Below, one piece after another: positions 35,290 to 46,400 of a stretch of DNA of 64,000 bases (position 1 is its first letter; the number at the start of each line of letters is the position of its first letter). Source of the DNA: Bactericera cockerelli (taxonomy: Eukaryota; Arthropoda; Insecta; Hemiptera; Triozidae). The notes beneath the pieces are model-generated. The model saw nothing but the letters and a program-made list of their open reading frames with translations, made no database searches and had not been told where the DNA came from. The DNA lies in contig CM044957.1 in assembly GCA_024516035.1 (NCBI GenBank), forward strand, positions 5,119,017-5,183,016. The letters run 5' to 3'. Both the position numbers and the translations under genes were made by a program.

Positions 35290-35625
35290 GCACACTCTGA
35301 GGTGTGAGTGTGCTGCCTTGCTTTTCATGCGTAAGCTTCTGGGTTCAAATCCCTAGAGCCGACAGACATTTGTAGTCGTTATTGGTGCACCAACACCCAA
35401 ATGGAAAGTCTTTTGCTCCGACATCAGTACATGAAATAAAAATCGATAAAACGGGAAGTAGGCGAAAATAATAAAACAAAATACTCGTACATACGTATAA
35501 ACTCTGTATGGTGTTAATTTAGGCCGGTTGGTTTGACCAGAGGGGAGGCCCATCAGAGGTCAGGCATACATCTGGGTGGGTACGTTATAACTGAATACAG
35601 ACCACAAGAGACAACTGTAATTCAT
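35290..35625 (+). mobile_element. SINE-C-like copy, diverged
   Basis: tRNA-like head with CTGGGTTCAAATCCCTAGAG; later GAGGCCCATCAGAGGTCAGG. 35440-35550 also matches 11700-11825. Confidence 0.55.
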
Positions 35626-35647
35626 AAAGGTCTAAACCTCCAAACTT

Positions 35648-36090
35648 TTGAGGTACTCAAGACGCGTTATTATATGTCGTCAAAATCCCAAATGGGAGGG
35701 ATGACATGTCATGTCTCGGGTGGGTTTCGAACCCGCGACTTTTGGATTGCAGGACATATGAGACATCTTGCCTTCGTTCCAGTTTGACTTCAAATATGGA
35801 ACAAAATTTGACAATTTAACAAAATTTGAAAATTATGCATAATTTAATTATGCATTCATACTGTCTAGGAGTCATGGATTCATTGTCTAGGACTCATCGT
35901 GTAGGATTCATTGTCATTCTTGTGGCTATGAATAAAATTAGTCCAGATGATAATGAATCGTAGTATCATATTATGAAATATAAAATTCGGTTTTTTTTGT
36001 TCAAGTTAACCAATCAGAGTGCGTTGTGTGACGGTTGAAAGGAAAATTTTGGGGATTATGAGACTACTGAGCTACCGGTAGAGACAGAAT
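35648..36090 (-). mobile_element. SINE-E, split and decayed
   Basis: CAAAATCCCAAATGGGAGGG and GGGTTTCGAACCCGCGACTT, then interruption (including half a MITE-F), then CTGAGCTACCGGTAGAGACA. Confidence 0.55.
36000..36066. mobile_element. MITE-F half copy
   Basis: AACCAATCAGAGTGCGTTGT through GGGGATTATGAGA; the other half is missing. It interrupts SINE-E sequence (35648-36090). Confidence 0.6.
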
Positions 36091-36175
36091 AGTATTTATT
36101 CTGTAGAACCAAAAATTTCCATCGTTTATAGTTGGAGAGCAGAGTAATAAGAATAATAATTTTGTGTCCGTTAGA

Positions 36176-36470
36176 TTATATGGACGCCCAAATCCAATGT
36201 CTATTAGGCTCCTTTCATGTCCATTGATTCTATTTGGTTTTAACGTCCTGACTTGAGGTAGACAGGACGGCGGTTTTACCCTCCATTCGCTGGGAATCGT
36301 ACCAGCTATCCACATTAACCTCACCCAGCCTGGGTAGGGCCGGAATTGTCAGCCTCACATGTTCGGAGGGAACAGAATTTTCTGTGCGAAAAGTCTGCTC
36401 CAACCGGGAATCGAACTCAGGATCTCTGTACTACGGGCAGTAGTCACAACCGTTACGCCACGGAGACTGG
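36176..36470 (-). mobile_element. SINE-G, full length
   Basis: GTCCATTGATTCTATTTGGT, ACATTAACCTCACCCAGCCT, GGGAATCGAACTCAGGATCT, GTAGTCACAACCGTTACGCC. Confidence 0.9.
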
Positions 36471-36554
36471 CGAGAGCAGAGTGCGTCATGCTTACAACAA
36501 TGAGGTTACTGAATATTCCCATCCTGTGCCTGCGTGAGGCTTGATAATTAATTA

Positions 36555-36770
36555 GTTTATTCTGCCTCATGGTTGACTAGAGTCACAAGACTTAAGTCAT
36601 TCCTAAGTCAATGCCCAATAAATGATCCCTGCACATAAGGTGCCTATATATGTGACGCTCAATTATAAATAAGTTTTATCCGTCTCATGCTTCACTAGTG
36701 ACTAGAGTAACAAGACTTAAGTCATTCCTAAGTCAATTTCCAATAAATGATCCCTGCAGATAAAGTTTCT
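36555..36770 (+). repeat. Tandem duplication of about 120 bp
   Basis: GAGTCACAAGACTTAAGTCA, TTCCTAAGTCAATGCCCAAT and ATAAATGATCCCTGCA near 36590 recur near 36710. Confidence 0.75.
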
Positions 36771-36851
36771 ATGGGAGGCTCAATAATGAATGAGGATTGG
36801 TTTTGTAAACATTAGGTTTTATACAACTATACATTCATAATTATGTTTTTA

Positions 36852-37066
36852 ATAATAAATTAATAATACTCTTTAGTGGAACTTAACCACCAGGCCAGGT
36901 TAATGCTCAAAGCATTTTATGCCACCTAACCCCCGGAGTCTTATTATTATGTGGTCACAATCTCAAATTAATGAAGAAAAATTCATGCACTGGGTAAGAT
37001 TCGAACCAACAGATCACTAAACTAACTGGATTACCAGACTAGCGTGTTAACCACTTGACTACCAGT
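36852..37066 (-). mobile_element. SINE-A just upstream of the P450 gene
   Basis: TAATAATACTCTTTAGTGGA, AAGATTCGAACCAACAGATC, ACCACTTGACTACCAGTT. It ends 161 bp before the P450 ATG, so it occupies the promoter-proximal region unless an upstream exon exists. Confidence 0.87.
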
Positions 37067-37227
37067 TAAATGATGATTAAATTTAACACTTATTTTCAAT
37101 ACTTTTTATGTAAATTTTCGACATTTTGGAAAATTTAACCTGAGATTTTTTTGTTAATTTCTGATATAACTTCTCTATTGTAATTGAAAGTCGTGTGATG
37201 TTCACCTAATATCCATCCTCGTCCTCT

Positions 37228-37433
37228 ATGTTCCAGTTCCTCGCCACCTACCTCCTGGGAATCATCACCGTCTACTTTATGTTCATCTACATGTGGAGCA
37301 GGCGCCGCCTCTACAAGTCCTCCCTGGATCTGCCCGGCCCTCTGGCGCTGCCCTTCATAGGGAATGGCTACTACTTCCTCAATGGCATGGAGAACGTGTT
37401 CTTCACCATCACCACCCTGTACAAAGCCTGGAG
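37228..37433 (+). CDS. P450 exon 1 (membrane anchor and PGP hinge)
   Basis: Encodes residues 1-68 and two bases of codon 69 (phase 2). It starts MFQFLATYLL, runs through a hydrophobic helix to SRRRLYK, then the LPGPLALPFIGNG hinge typical of microsomal P450s. Donor AG|GTAATA. The ATG at 37228 gives an anchor of normal length. However, CT-rich sequence and TTCCAG lie across the first codons, so position 37237 could instead be a splice acceptor of an upstream exon in the same phase. Confidence 0.85.
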
Positions 37434-40400
37434 GTAATAATAATAGTAATGCTTTAATAAAATAATAATAATAAACCCTGGAGGTGAGCATTCTGTTCCT
37501 CAGTACCAGAGATTCGTTGGTTCGAATTCGACTCAATGCATTTTTTTTTTTTTTTTTTTTTTCTCATACCATTCAGACTTTAGTCTATTAAATTATAGCC
37601 GTATTTTTCTTTCTAACCAAAGTGGATTTTGAGTACCAGAGATGACAGAGATCCATTGGTTCGAATCCGACTCAATGCATAACTTTTTTCTCATACAATT
37701 GAGACTTTAGTCTATTAAATTATGGCCGTATTTTTCTTTCTAACCAAAGTGGATTCAACTGGAATAAATGAACGAACTGGAAGAAAGTCATTTTTTTTTT
37801 TTTTTTGGAAGAGGAAAAATCTTCTTCCAGTTAGGTTAACCAAAATGGATTTATAAAATTCTTGTTCCCAGTTCTTTTATAGGTTAAGTCCATTGTTTAT
37901 CTTTAAAGTACCGAAACGTATTTTTTTTTCTCACGAATAGTGGGGAAGCTAAACTGGAAATATTTGGGATAAAATGGAAATATTTGGAAATACCGAACCT
38001 GGAAAAAAAAATCATCCAAAAGAAAAATACGCCATTTCAGAAAGACTCACCACTCTAAAATCCCCGAATCTCCGTTTCAATTGTCACACAACGCAATCGA
38101 ATTGGTTATTGCGTTCAAAGTAAACAATGTTTCTGGAAGATGCTGCAGTAGACATGACCCTTCGGAAAAATCACTCCTCAACTCCACTCTTGCTCGTGTT
38201 GTCTTCTCAACAACATGGCAAGGATAGATGGAGTAACAGAGGATATTTGCCATAAACGCCGCGGTATTATGTAAGAATAATACTCTTCAGTGGAAGGTAA
38301 CCACCAGGCGAGGTTAATGCTCAAAGCATATTCTACCTCCTAACCCTCACAACATTATTATTATTATGTGGTCACATACTCAAATTAATGAAGAAAAATT
38401 CATCCACTGGGTGGGATTCAAACCAACGGATCCCTACGCTACCTGTATTACCAGACTAGCGCGTTTACCACTTGACTAACAGTGCACGTAACGTCAACCA
38501 CTTATTCAATTCTCTAGAAGACTCCACACATCGTACATCATTGTGGATTGTGGTTACATAGATAGATCCTTGAGCCGCATCTCAATTCTTTGAGCCAATA
38601 GATGGGATGTCGATTCCCACAACAACATCAGCATTCTCCACACCGGATCAACACTTTTTGTGATCTTTGGGATATCCTAGTCTCCTAAAAGAATACATCA
38701 GCTCATGTATCCTTTAGGTATTGTCTTAAAATTCTCCTCACCAGATCAACACCTTCCTCCATAACTATCTTATTCACTTTCTTCTGGGGCTATTTGTTCT
38801 TTTGGGTATTGTCTTAAAAACGATCTGTGCTGCAGTGCTGCACTTGTCAATTTAAGACCAAATCAGTCGCAGTCTTTCTGTAATCATGTCTGCAGATCTG
38901 CTCTTATCATTTTGATTTTTTTCTCAAGATCTTTCTACAAAAATGCCTTTGGATTACGGTTTGGGAGTTCTTTTAGTGAAATTTTGTATAGTTAGTCAAA
39001 GAAGTTGTTAGGTACAGTGCCAAATCTCGGTGAAGGTCATACAATTATGATTGAGCATAATCTCCGCCTAATTTAAACATGACTACCGTTTACAACTGTA
39101 ATATACATACGTGATTTACCTCTATAATACTTTATATAAATATGTAAAGTATATAAATTCGTGATTATCATATTATGAGTAATTACCATACCATGCTCAC
39201 TCTAAACTATTGCAGTAATACCAAATTAATATGGGTACAAAGATGATGTTTGGCTGTATCTCAGTATATCTAATGCCTATATATATAAAAAAACTACCTT
39301 TATACCTATATAAATACAGTATAAGCAAACCATGGTGCTTTTTTTATTATTATTATTATTAGGTAACTCTTTATATAGGACATAATAAATGTACAAACAA
39401 GTAGGTAATATTATAAAAATTTAAATACAAAATTTAGAACAATATAAATAATACTCGTAAAAGAAAAGATAAAGAACATGATAACATAGATAAAAGCCTC
39501 ATGCGCTACATCACTCGACCACGGTGACTACGTTTTGCTTAATTTTTATTATTAGCAAACACTTTCGTAAAAAAAACCAGTACCCATGGCTATGTCTTAG
39601 TATTTGTTTACATTTCACACTATTCCGTATCCGGACTTAGTGTATAGCATCAGGTCTTACGGATTCTTTGGTCGAGTGGACTCACGGATTCATTGGCAGG
39701 TTCCTAAAACTCTCAACAGACTAGCGGACGGATACGCCACTCCAAGCAGAACCTAGCATTACATAAAACAGTTTACAGTTCAAGTGACGAATACAAATGG
39801 AATAAACAGCATAATCAAATTAATAATCAGTTTGCAAGTACACAAGCATGATGCCAACTGAAATGTAAATGTAGAATAGAAACCAAACATGAAGACGCAA
39901 GTCGCATGACTACGTAAAGTAAGGCGCATACGTTTGGTTGGGGGCTATAAATAGGGAGCAGACCAGCAGGCTGACATAGAAGACTGAAATCTGGCTAAAT
40001 GACAGTAAAACAAAGGCTAGAATGGACACAGAAGATAACAAAGCAGTACTCCGAAAAATGAACACAAAAGCAAAACTACTGAATAAAGAGCCGTATTCAT
40101 TCAAAGAAGCAAAAGCTATGACTTCCTAAATTTGAAGTAATTGCTTCACTCGGTATTTATAAAGTTTTGAGAGCAAAAAAAGCTTTTACATTAAAGCAAA
40201 ATAGTAAAGACCAGCAAAATCGTAACTGCCGAGCTGTAATTTCTTTGTCAATTTGAAACCACTTCTTGTTGGTTGATGAAATGATTAAATCAATTTCTTG
40301 CTAGTAAAAAAGGATCCATAACGCATTAGTTTACATAAATTGAGACCAATTTATATCCAACGACGACAGACGCGCAACGCACTCTGATTGGTCAGTTTGA

Positions 40401-43400
40401 ACGAAATAACCAATCAGATTACGTTGTTAGACGGTCGAAAGTGAGATTTGAGGATAGTGAGTGTAGAGTGTTTTCTGTAACGAGAGACAGATCAACCATA
40501 AGGTAGACCAATAATCTTAAGAGGTGTCAAGTTTATTGTAATATATATATCTCCCTTGCCTTTATCCCATATTAGCTTATGTTGCTTTTGGGGTCGGCAT
40601 TGTTCAACCTCATGGTTGAGGTTGGTAGGGTGGAGCCCGTTTTTTATGGCTGGATGCCCTTCCTAACGCCAACGATTCTATTTGATTTAACGTCCTAGAT
40701 TAGGACGGGGGTTTTACCCTCCATTCACTGGGAATCGTACCAGCTACCCACATTAACCTCACCCAGCCTGGGTAGGGCCGGAAATGGCAGCCTCACGTGT
40801 TTGGATGGAACAGAATTTTCTTCGAAAAGTCTGCCCCAGCCGGGAGTTGAACTCGGGAACTCTAGACTACGGGCAGTAGTCACAACCATTACGCCACGGA
40901 GGCGTAATGGTTGTGACTACTGTTTATTTTATATAACCATAAATATATAAAATAAAGAACCTATTCAAAACAAAAAAAATCTCGGATGAAAAAAAGCCAA
41001 TTCTTCAAATTTAGCCAACCTCCGTGGCTCAGTGGTTAAGAGCATTGGTTACTGACCCGGAGGTTGCGGGTTCAAATCCCAGCCGAAGGGGAAATTTCTG
41101 ACCGAAATTTTCCGTTTCCGGAATGGCATAGATGTAAAGGTAAAGTGCCCTGAAATAATGCGAAAGCGGTTCCGGGGCATACTCACTTTTAAAAAAAAAA
41201 AAAAAATCTTCAAATTTGTCCATGCATTTTCAGGGCGATCGGAACCAAAATAGCCCGTCTCTGGCTGGGGCCGGACCTGATAGTCATTCCCCTGGAGGTG
41301 GAATACTGCACCCAGCTGCTCACCAGTCAGCTGCAGAAGTCCAAGGAGTACCAGGTGTACGACAGCCTCATCAGTGAGGGCTTCCTCTTCACCCAGAACA
41401 TTCCCCACTGGAGGAACATGCGAAAGGTGAGAGTCTTTTGTTTTTTAGGGTTTTGTTCGTATGAAAAAGCCTATTTTTTTTTTTTTTTTTTACTAATCAT
41501 GCAGCGGCAGCAAAAATATACCCTGGAACTATATATATATTACTTCAGGGTATTTTGCTTTAGACTTTTCTTTTACATTTATTTTCTCTGTTTTTCTTAT
41601 GAACCCTATATTAACAAGCCCTTTCTGTACACCGTGCGATGTACGCCGTCTGTCACAAGCCATAACTCTTTTATGGTTTAAGCTCTTTAAAGGGTTTTGT
41701 TCATATGAAATAAAACCTTATTAACAAGCCCTTTTCCGTGCGCTGTACGGAGTACGCCGTCTGTCACAAGCCATAACTCTTTTTTGGTTTAGGCTATCAA
41801 CCTGAAACTTTGATACGTGGTCCGGACCATTCAATCGACGGCTTTAAACTGCACTGTCACATCACGACGGAGTTGTTACCCTCCATTCGCAGGAAACTCA
41901 GAAACCAACTACCTACATTAACCTCACCTGGCCTGGGTTTTGCCGGAATGCCAGCATCACAGAGTCTGGCCGTTGATAAACTTCGGTAATCTTACGAAAA
42001 CCGGTGCATTTAACACGCCTTCGACACTAGATTAAAGTCTTTTTTTTATACCCATCAACCTACCTTATGAACTGTTTCAGTTTACTTCAAATCTTTATAA
42101 AATCCATTTACATTTATTCATAAATGCAAAACGGATGGACAAAATAATTCCTCATTTATTGGCACATAGTCTCCTTTTGGTGTGCTCACTAAGAAAGAAT
42201 TTTTAAAATTCCAAAGAGGACGCCAGCTGTGGGCAAACGCCTTTACGGTGACAAAGTGCCGTATTTTAATGCCGTGCTAGTAATAATAATACGAGTAGGT
42301 AATAGACCCTTGGGTGGACGGTTGTAGATGGGCTAGAGCAGCGGTCGGCAACCTGGGGTCCGCGGACCCCCGGGGGTCCGCGAGAGCTAAATTGGGGGTC
42401 CGCGAAGCCATTTCAGGATTTAAAAAAAGAAGAAGAAAAATAGCTCATGAACTTGAATCATAAATAGTCCGAAGAACTCTACTTCCCCCTGACTCTCTAT
42501 GTCTAGCTTTGAAATGTGGGGGTCCCTTAAAAAAATTCGAGATAAGCTAGGGGTCCGCGTAGTTCAAAAGGTTGCCGACCGCTGGGCTAGAGGAGATACT
42601 CATCAAGTCTCTTAAAATTATCTGCGGATAACCGAAAACTTCGTCAGCTATGTAAATTTTGAATGACCAGCATCGATGGCGCGTTGAATGCGCCGGTTGT
42701 CGTAGGATCACCGAAGTTAAGGAAGTCCAGGAAGTTGAATACATCGTGATGCTGGCGTTCCAGCCTAACCCAGGCTGGGTGAGGTTAATGTGGGTAGCAG
42801 GTTTGTGTATTTCCTGCGAATGGAGGGTAGCACCCCCGTCGTGTTATGACAATGCAGTTGAAAGCGATGTTAAACCCAAATTAAAAAAAAAAAAAACATT
42901 GAATGGGAAAATTCATGTTCCGACTCTAACGTGTGACTTCGATTTTGTCTCTAATTCCTCCCTTAATTCCTCCCACCAGGTGATCAGCTCCAACTTCCAC
43001 TTCTCCATCGTCAAGTCCTACATCAGCATCTTCCACGACGAGGTCAACATTCTGATCAGCAAGGTGGAGAAGTTTGCTGACTCGGGCGAGAGCATCCAGT
43101 TCGAGCCCATGGTGGTGCTGGCTACTTTCAACATGGTCATGCGCAGTACGCTCGGCATCAACCCCAAGGCGCAGGAGGGCAACAGGAATGTGGTGCTGGA
43201 GGCCACTGACCGCGCCATGGAGGTGGGTTCCTGTTGGGGGTGTTTCTATTTGTACAGTTGAACCTGGATGTAAGAGAAACTAGAGGGACCGAAATTTATT
43301 TCTCTCATATCCGGGGCTTTTCATATAAAGAGGTTATTTCGTGCTGGAGGCCACTGACCGTGCCATGGAGGTGTGGGTTCCTGTTGGGGGTAGTTTTATT

Positions 43401-46400
43401 TGTACAGTTGAACCTGGATGTAAGAGAACTTGAGGGAGCAAAATTTATTTCTCTTATAATATCTGGGGTTTCTCATATAGAGAGGTTATTTCCCCTTATA
43501 CAGAGGTAAATTGGACCTAGAAATGGTTCTATTATATCCAGTCTCCTCATAATTATGAAGAGGATATTTTCCCTCATAGAGAGGAAAATTAGACCTGTAC
43601 CTACATAAATCGTTTTCCAGCCGTAACGCATGTGCCACAACCAAACAACCTCAACCACAACCAACATGAGGTTGAACAATGCTGATACCAAGTAGGATTC
43701 GGAAAAGGCAAAGTAAAAGCAGATATGTTCTATTTTATTTGACAAAAATAACTTAGAATGACCCGACAAAATAATAATAATAATAAAGAAACGATTAGAA
43801 ATTTCAAGGGAAAAAAAGGTTTATGATTATTCAAATTTACTAGGATGTTACTGTTATCTTTGTATATGTATTTAAAAAAATCTATTATAAATTTCTTGTT
43901 AAGTTACATACTATTTAAAATACCTAATCTAAATATTCTTGTACACATATATATAATGTTAAAAATGACATAATATGTGTAGGACAATGTCAGTGTCATG
44001 ACGTATCGAATGCGTAACAGAGAACTTGTTGCTAATGGATTTTTTTCTGTTTGGGCTAGGTTACTGTTTTTTTTTTTTTTTTTTTTTTTTTTCTTTTTTT
44101 AAGATGTTTTAAGAACCGTGTGGTCTTTCGCACCGTTTCCGTTTCAAACTAAATTTTTCTATAGTATTTTATTCGTTTCAGGTATAGCTTTCTTTGTATT
44201 TTTTATTTACATAACAAATTAATGTAGGTACTAATGGTGATTACTCCCGTGAATTAAAAAAAAAAAAATAGTATCAGGCCTTCAATCTCCTTAGTGTCGT
44301 CACGTAACGATGGTATAGCGGACAAATTGGTACCGGCAGGAGCTAGGATAGGGTTACTGTTTGGTAGCACAATATAAAAAAAGTCTCCTAGAGCGGTAGT
44401 GTTTGTTATTTCTCTCTTTTTTTTAATTTGGGTTTAACATCGGTTTCAACTGCATGGTCATATCACGAGGGGGGTGTTGCCTTCCATTCGCAGGAAACTC
44501 ACAAATCTGCTACCCACAGTAACCTCACCCAGTCTGGGTTGGGCCGGAACGCCAGCATCATAAAGTCTTCTCCTCGATGGACGTTGCTTAACTTCGGTGA
44601 TCCTACGAGATGATTTCTCTTTCATTAGTCAATTTTCTTCTACTTCTTGCTTGGTATTCCATTTTTCTATCCAATGCCTGATTTGCTATACAGAAATCAC
44701 GGGTTGGTTATCCAAAAATTTCATCAAATCAATGTGATAAAAGTTCAATATCAATTTCGAAAACTTTTTTTTTGTGCTGAAAAAAAAAACGAACAGATTG
44801 AGTAAGATACCTTGAACAAAGTGGTTGTTGGTTTTTTTCTAATGCCTGAAGACCTTGGAAGTCAAGTTAAAAAACTTTGACATGATTGAAGTATGTAACT
44901 ATGTATCGTGTGTGTCGATGTGTGTGTGTGTACTTCGCATAGAATGCGCGCGTAATAGGTACTCTTAGGTATTTGCTTAGATTTGGTTAAACCGAGTGTT
45001 GAGAGAATACCTACATACTTCACTTACACATGTAGATATTTCCATACATTACATAGTACCTATGTATATAACCCCATAATTCCAAACATTACATGGAACC
45101 TAAAAATAGGACTATGACGAACAATCAGTACCGAGAAAACTGCTTTGTAAACATTTTGTTAAAGTTGAATTTATTTCCAACTGACACAGTATACACAAAT
45201 CAAACATTGTTGGCCAGCGTCGATGGTGCGTTGAATGCACCGGTTCTCGTTATCCAACGTCCAGAGTATCACAACAGGGGTCATAATATATCACCTGTTG
45301 TGATATGACCATGCAGTTGAAAGCGACGTTAAACCCAAATTAAAAAAAAAAACTTTCTTGTCATTTATTAACTCAACATTTTAAGGAAGAATGAACTTTG
45401 TTAAAGATGAAAAGCAATAGCATAGTACAAGCAATCTCAGAAGCCCTTCAAAGCTTAGGAGAAGTACCTTTGTATAAATGTTTCTTTATAAATAAAATAA
45501 ATACATAAACTATTATTATAATGGATCCCACAAAAAACTACCGTTAAAAAAAGGGCCAAGTTCCAGAACAGAACTATCCAAAAAGGTTTCGCCAATGAAT
45601 GCAGTGATATCTTGTTTGCGGCCAAGTTATCTTGGTACTAAACTATTTCTTTTATTAAACCCCGTTTTCTGAGTTCCTCATTTGGTATGTTTTTAAACGC
45701 AAAATATCCTCTAACTTGGCCAGTGTCGCTCCTTGTGATGGTTATATTGTTATTCTGTACCTATACATATAGTTGTAATATTCAATACAACCGATGTCAT
45801 AAAACTGGCCAAGTTAGAGGATATTTTGCGTTTAAAAACATACCAAATGAGGAACTCAGAAAACGGGGTTTAATAAAAGAAATAGTTTAGTACCAAGATA
45901 ACTTGGCCGCAAACAAGATATCACTGCATTCATTGGCGAAACCTTTTTGGATAGTTCTGTTCTGGAACTTGGCCCTTTTTTTAACGGTAGTTTTTTGTGG
46001 GATATCATTACTTTTTGTAAATGGTTCGTTTCCCAGCACGTTTCATTATTTTTTATTAATAATTTCAAGATTATTCACTTTAATATGCTCCCTAAAACGA
46101 CACCGATTGACAGCAGAAATAGTGCGAAAGTGCCGGTTTTCAGATTTTTCCCTATACTTTTACAATGAACCCTAGCACCATACTAAATTTCAGCTTTGTA
46201 GGTAGTAGAAGTGCCTCATAATTTATATGCATAATCGAGTATACTTCCTCCCTAAAATAACACAGTTTAACAGCATGATGAGTGCGAAAGTTCCGGTTTT
46301 CAGATTTTTCCCAGTATTTTTACAATAAACCCTACCAGTATACAAAATTTCAGCTTTTTAGGTAGTAGGGAAGTGCCTCATAATTTATATACATAATATA

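Larger units (their letters stand above)
37434..41233 (+). other. P450 intron 1
   Basis: 3.8-kb intron. Holds two copies of a 3' fragment beginning CCAGAGAT (37505 and 37637), T-runs, a MITE-F copy (38030), SINE-A (38275), AT-rich sequence with no recognisable feature (38500-39900), a possible family-H fragment (39940-40010), MITE-F (40365), SINE-G (40588) and SINE-J (41013). Confidence 0.85.

Noticed and set aside
37135..37536. - strand frame of 133 codons over exon 1
   Set aside because: GC-rich shadow of the P450 coding exon; no recognisable protein.
39910..40104. - strand 64-codon hydrophobic frame
   Set aside because: Intronic and AT-rich, overlapping a family-H fragment; no signature.
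41298..41681. Independent gene starting GTG at 41298
   Set aside because: It is the interior of P450 exon 2 read on into intron 2.
42659..43261. 200-codon + frame
   Set aside because: Runs through a 5S-SINE and intron before entering exon 3 in frame; the acceptor at 42978-42979 explains the true exon.
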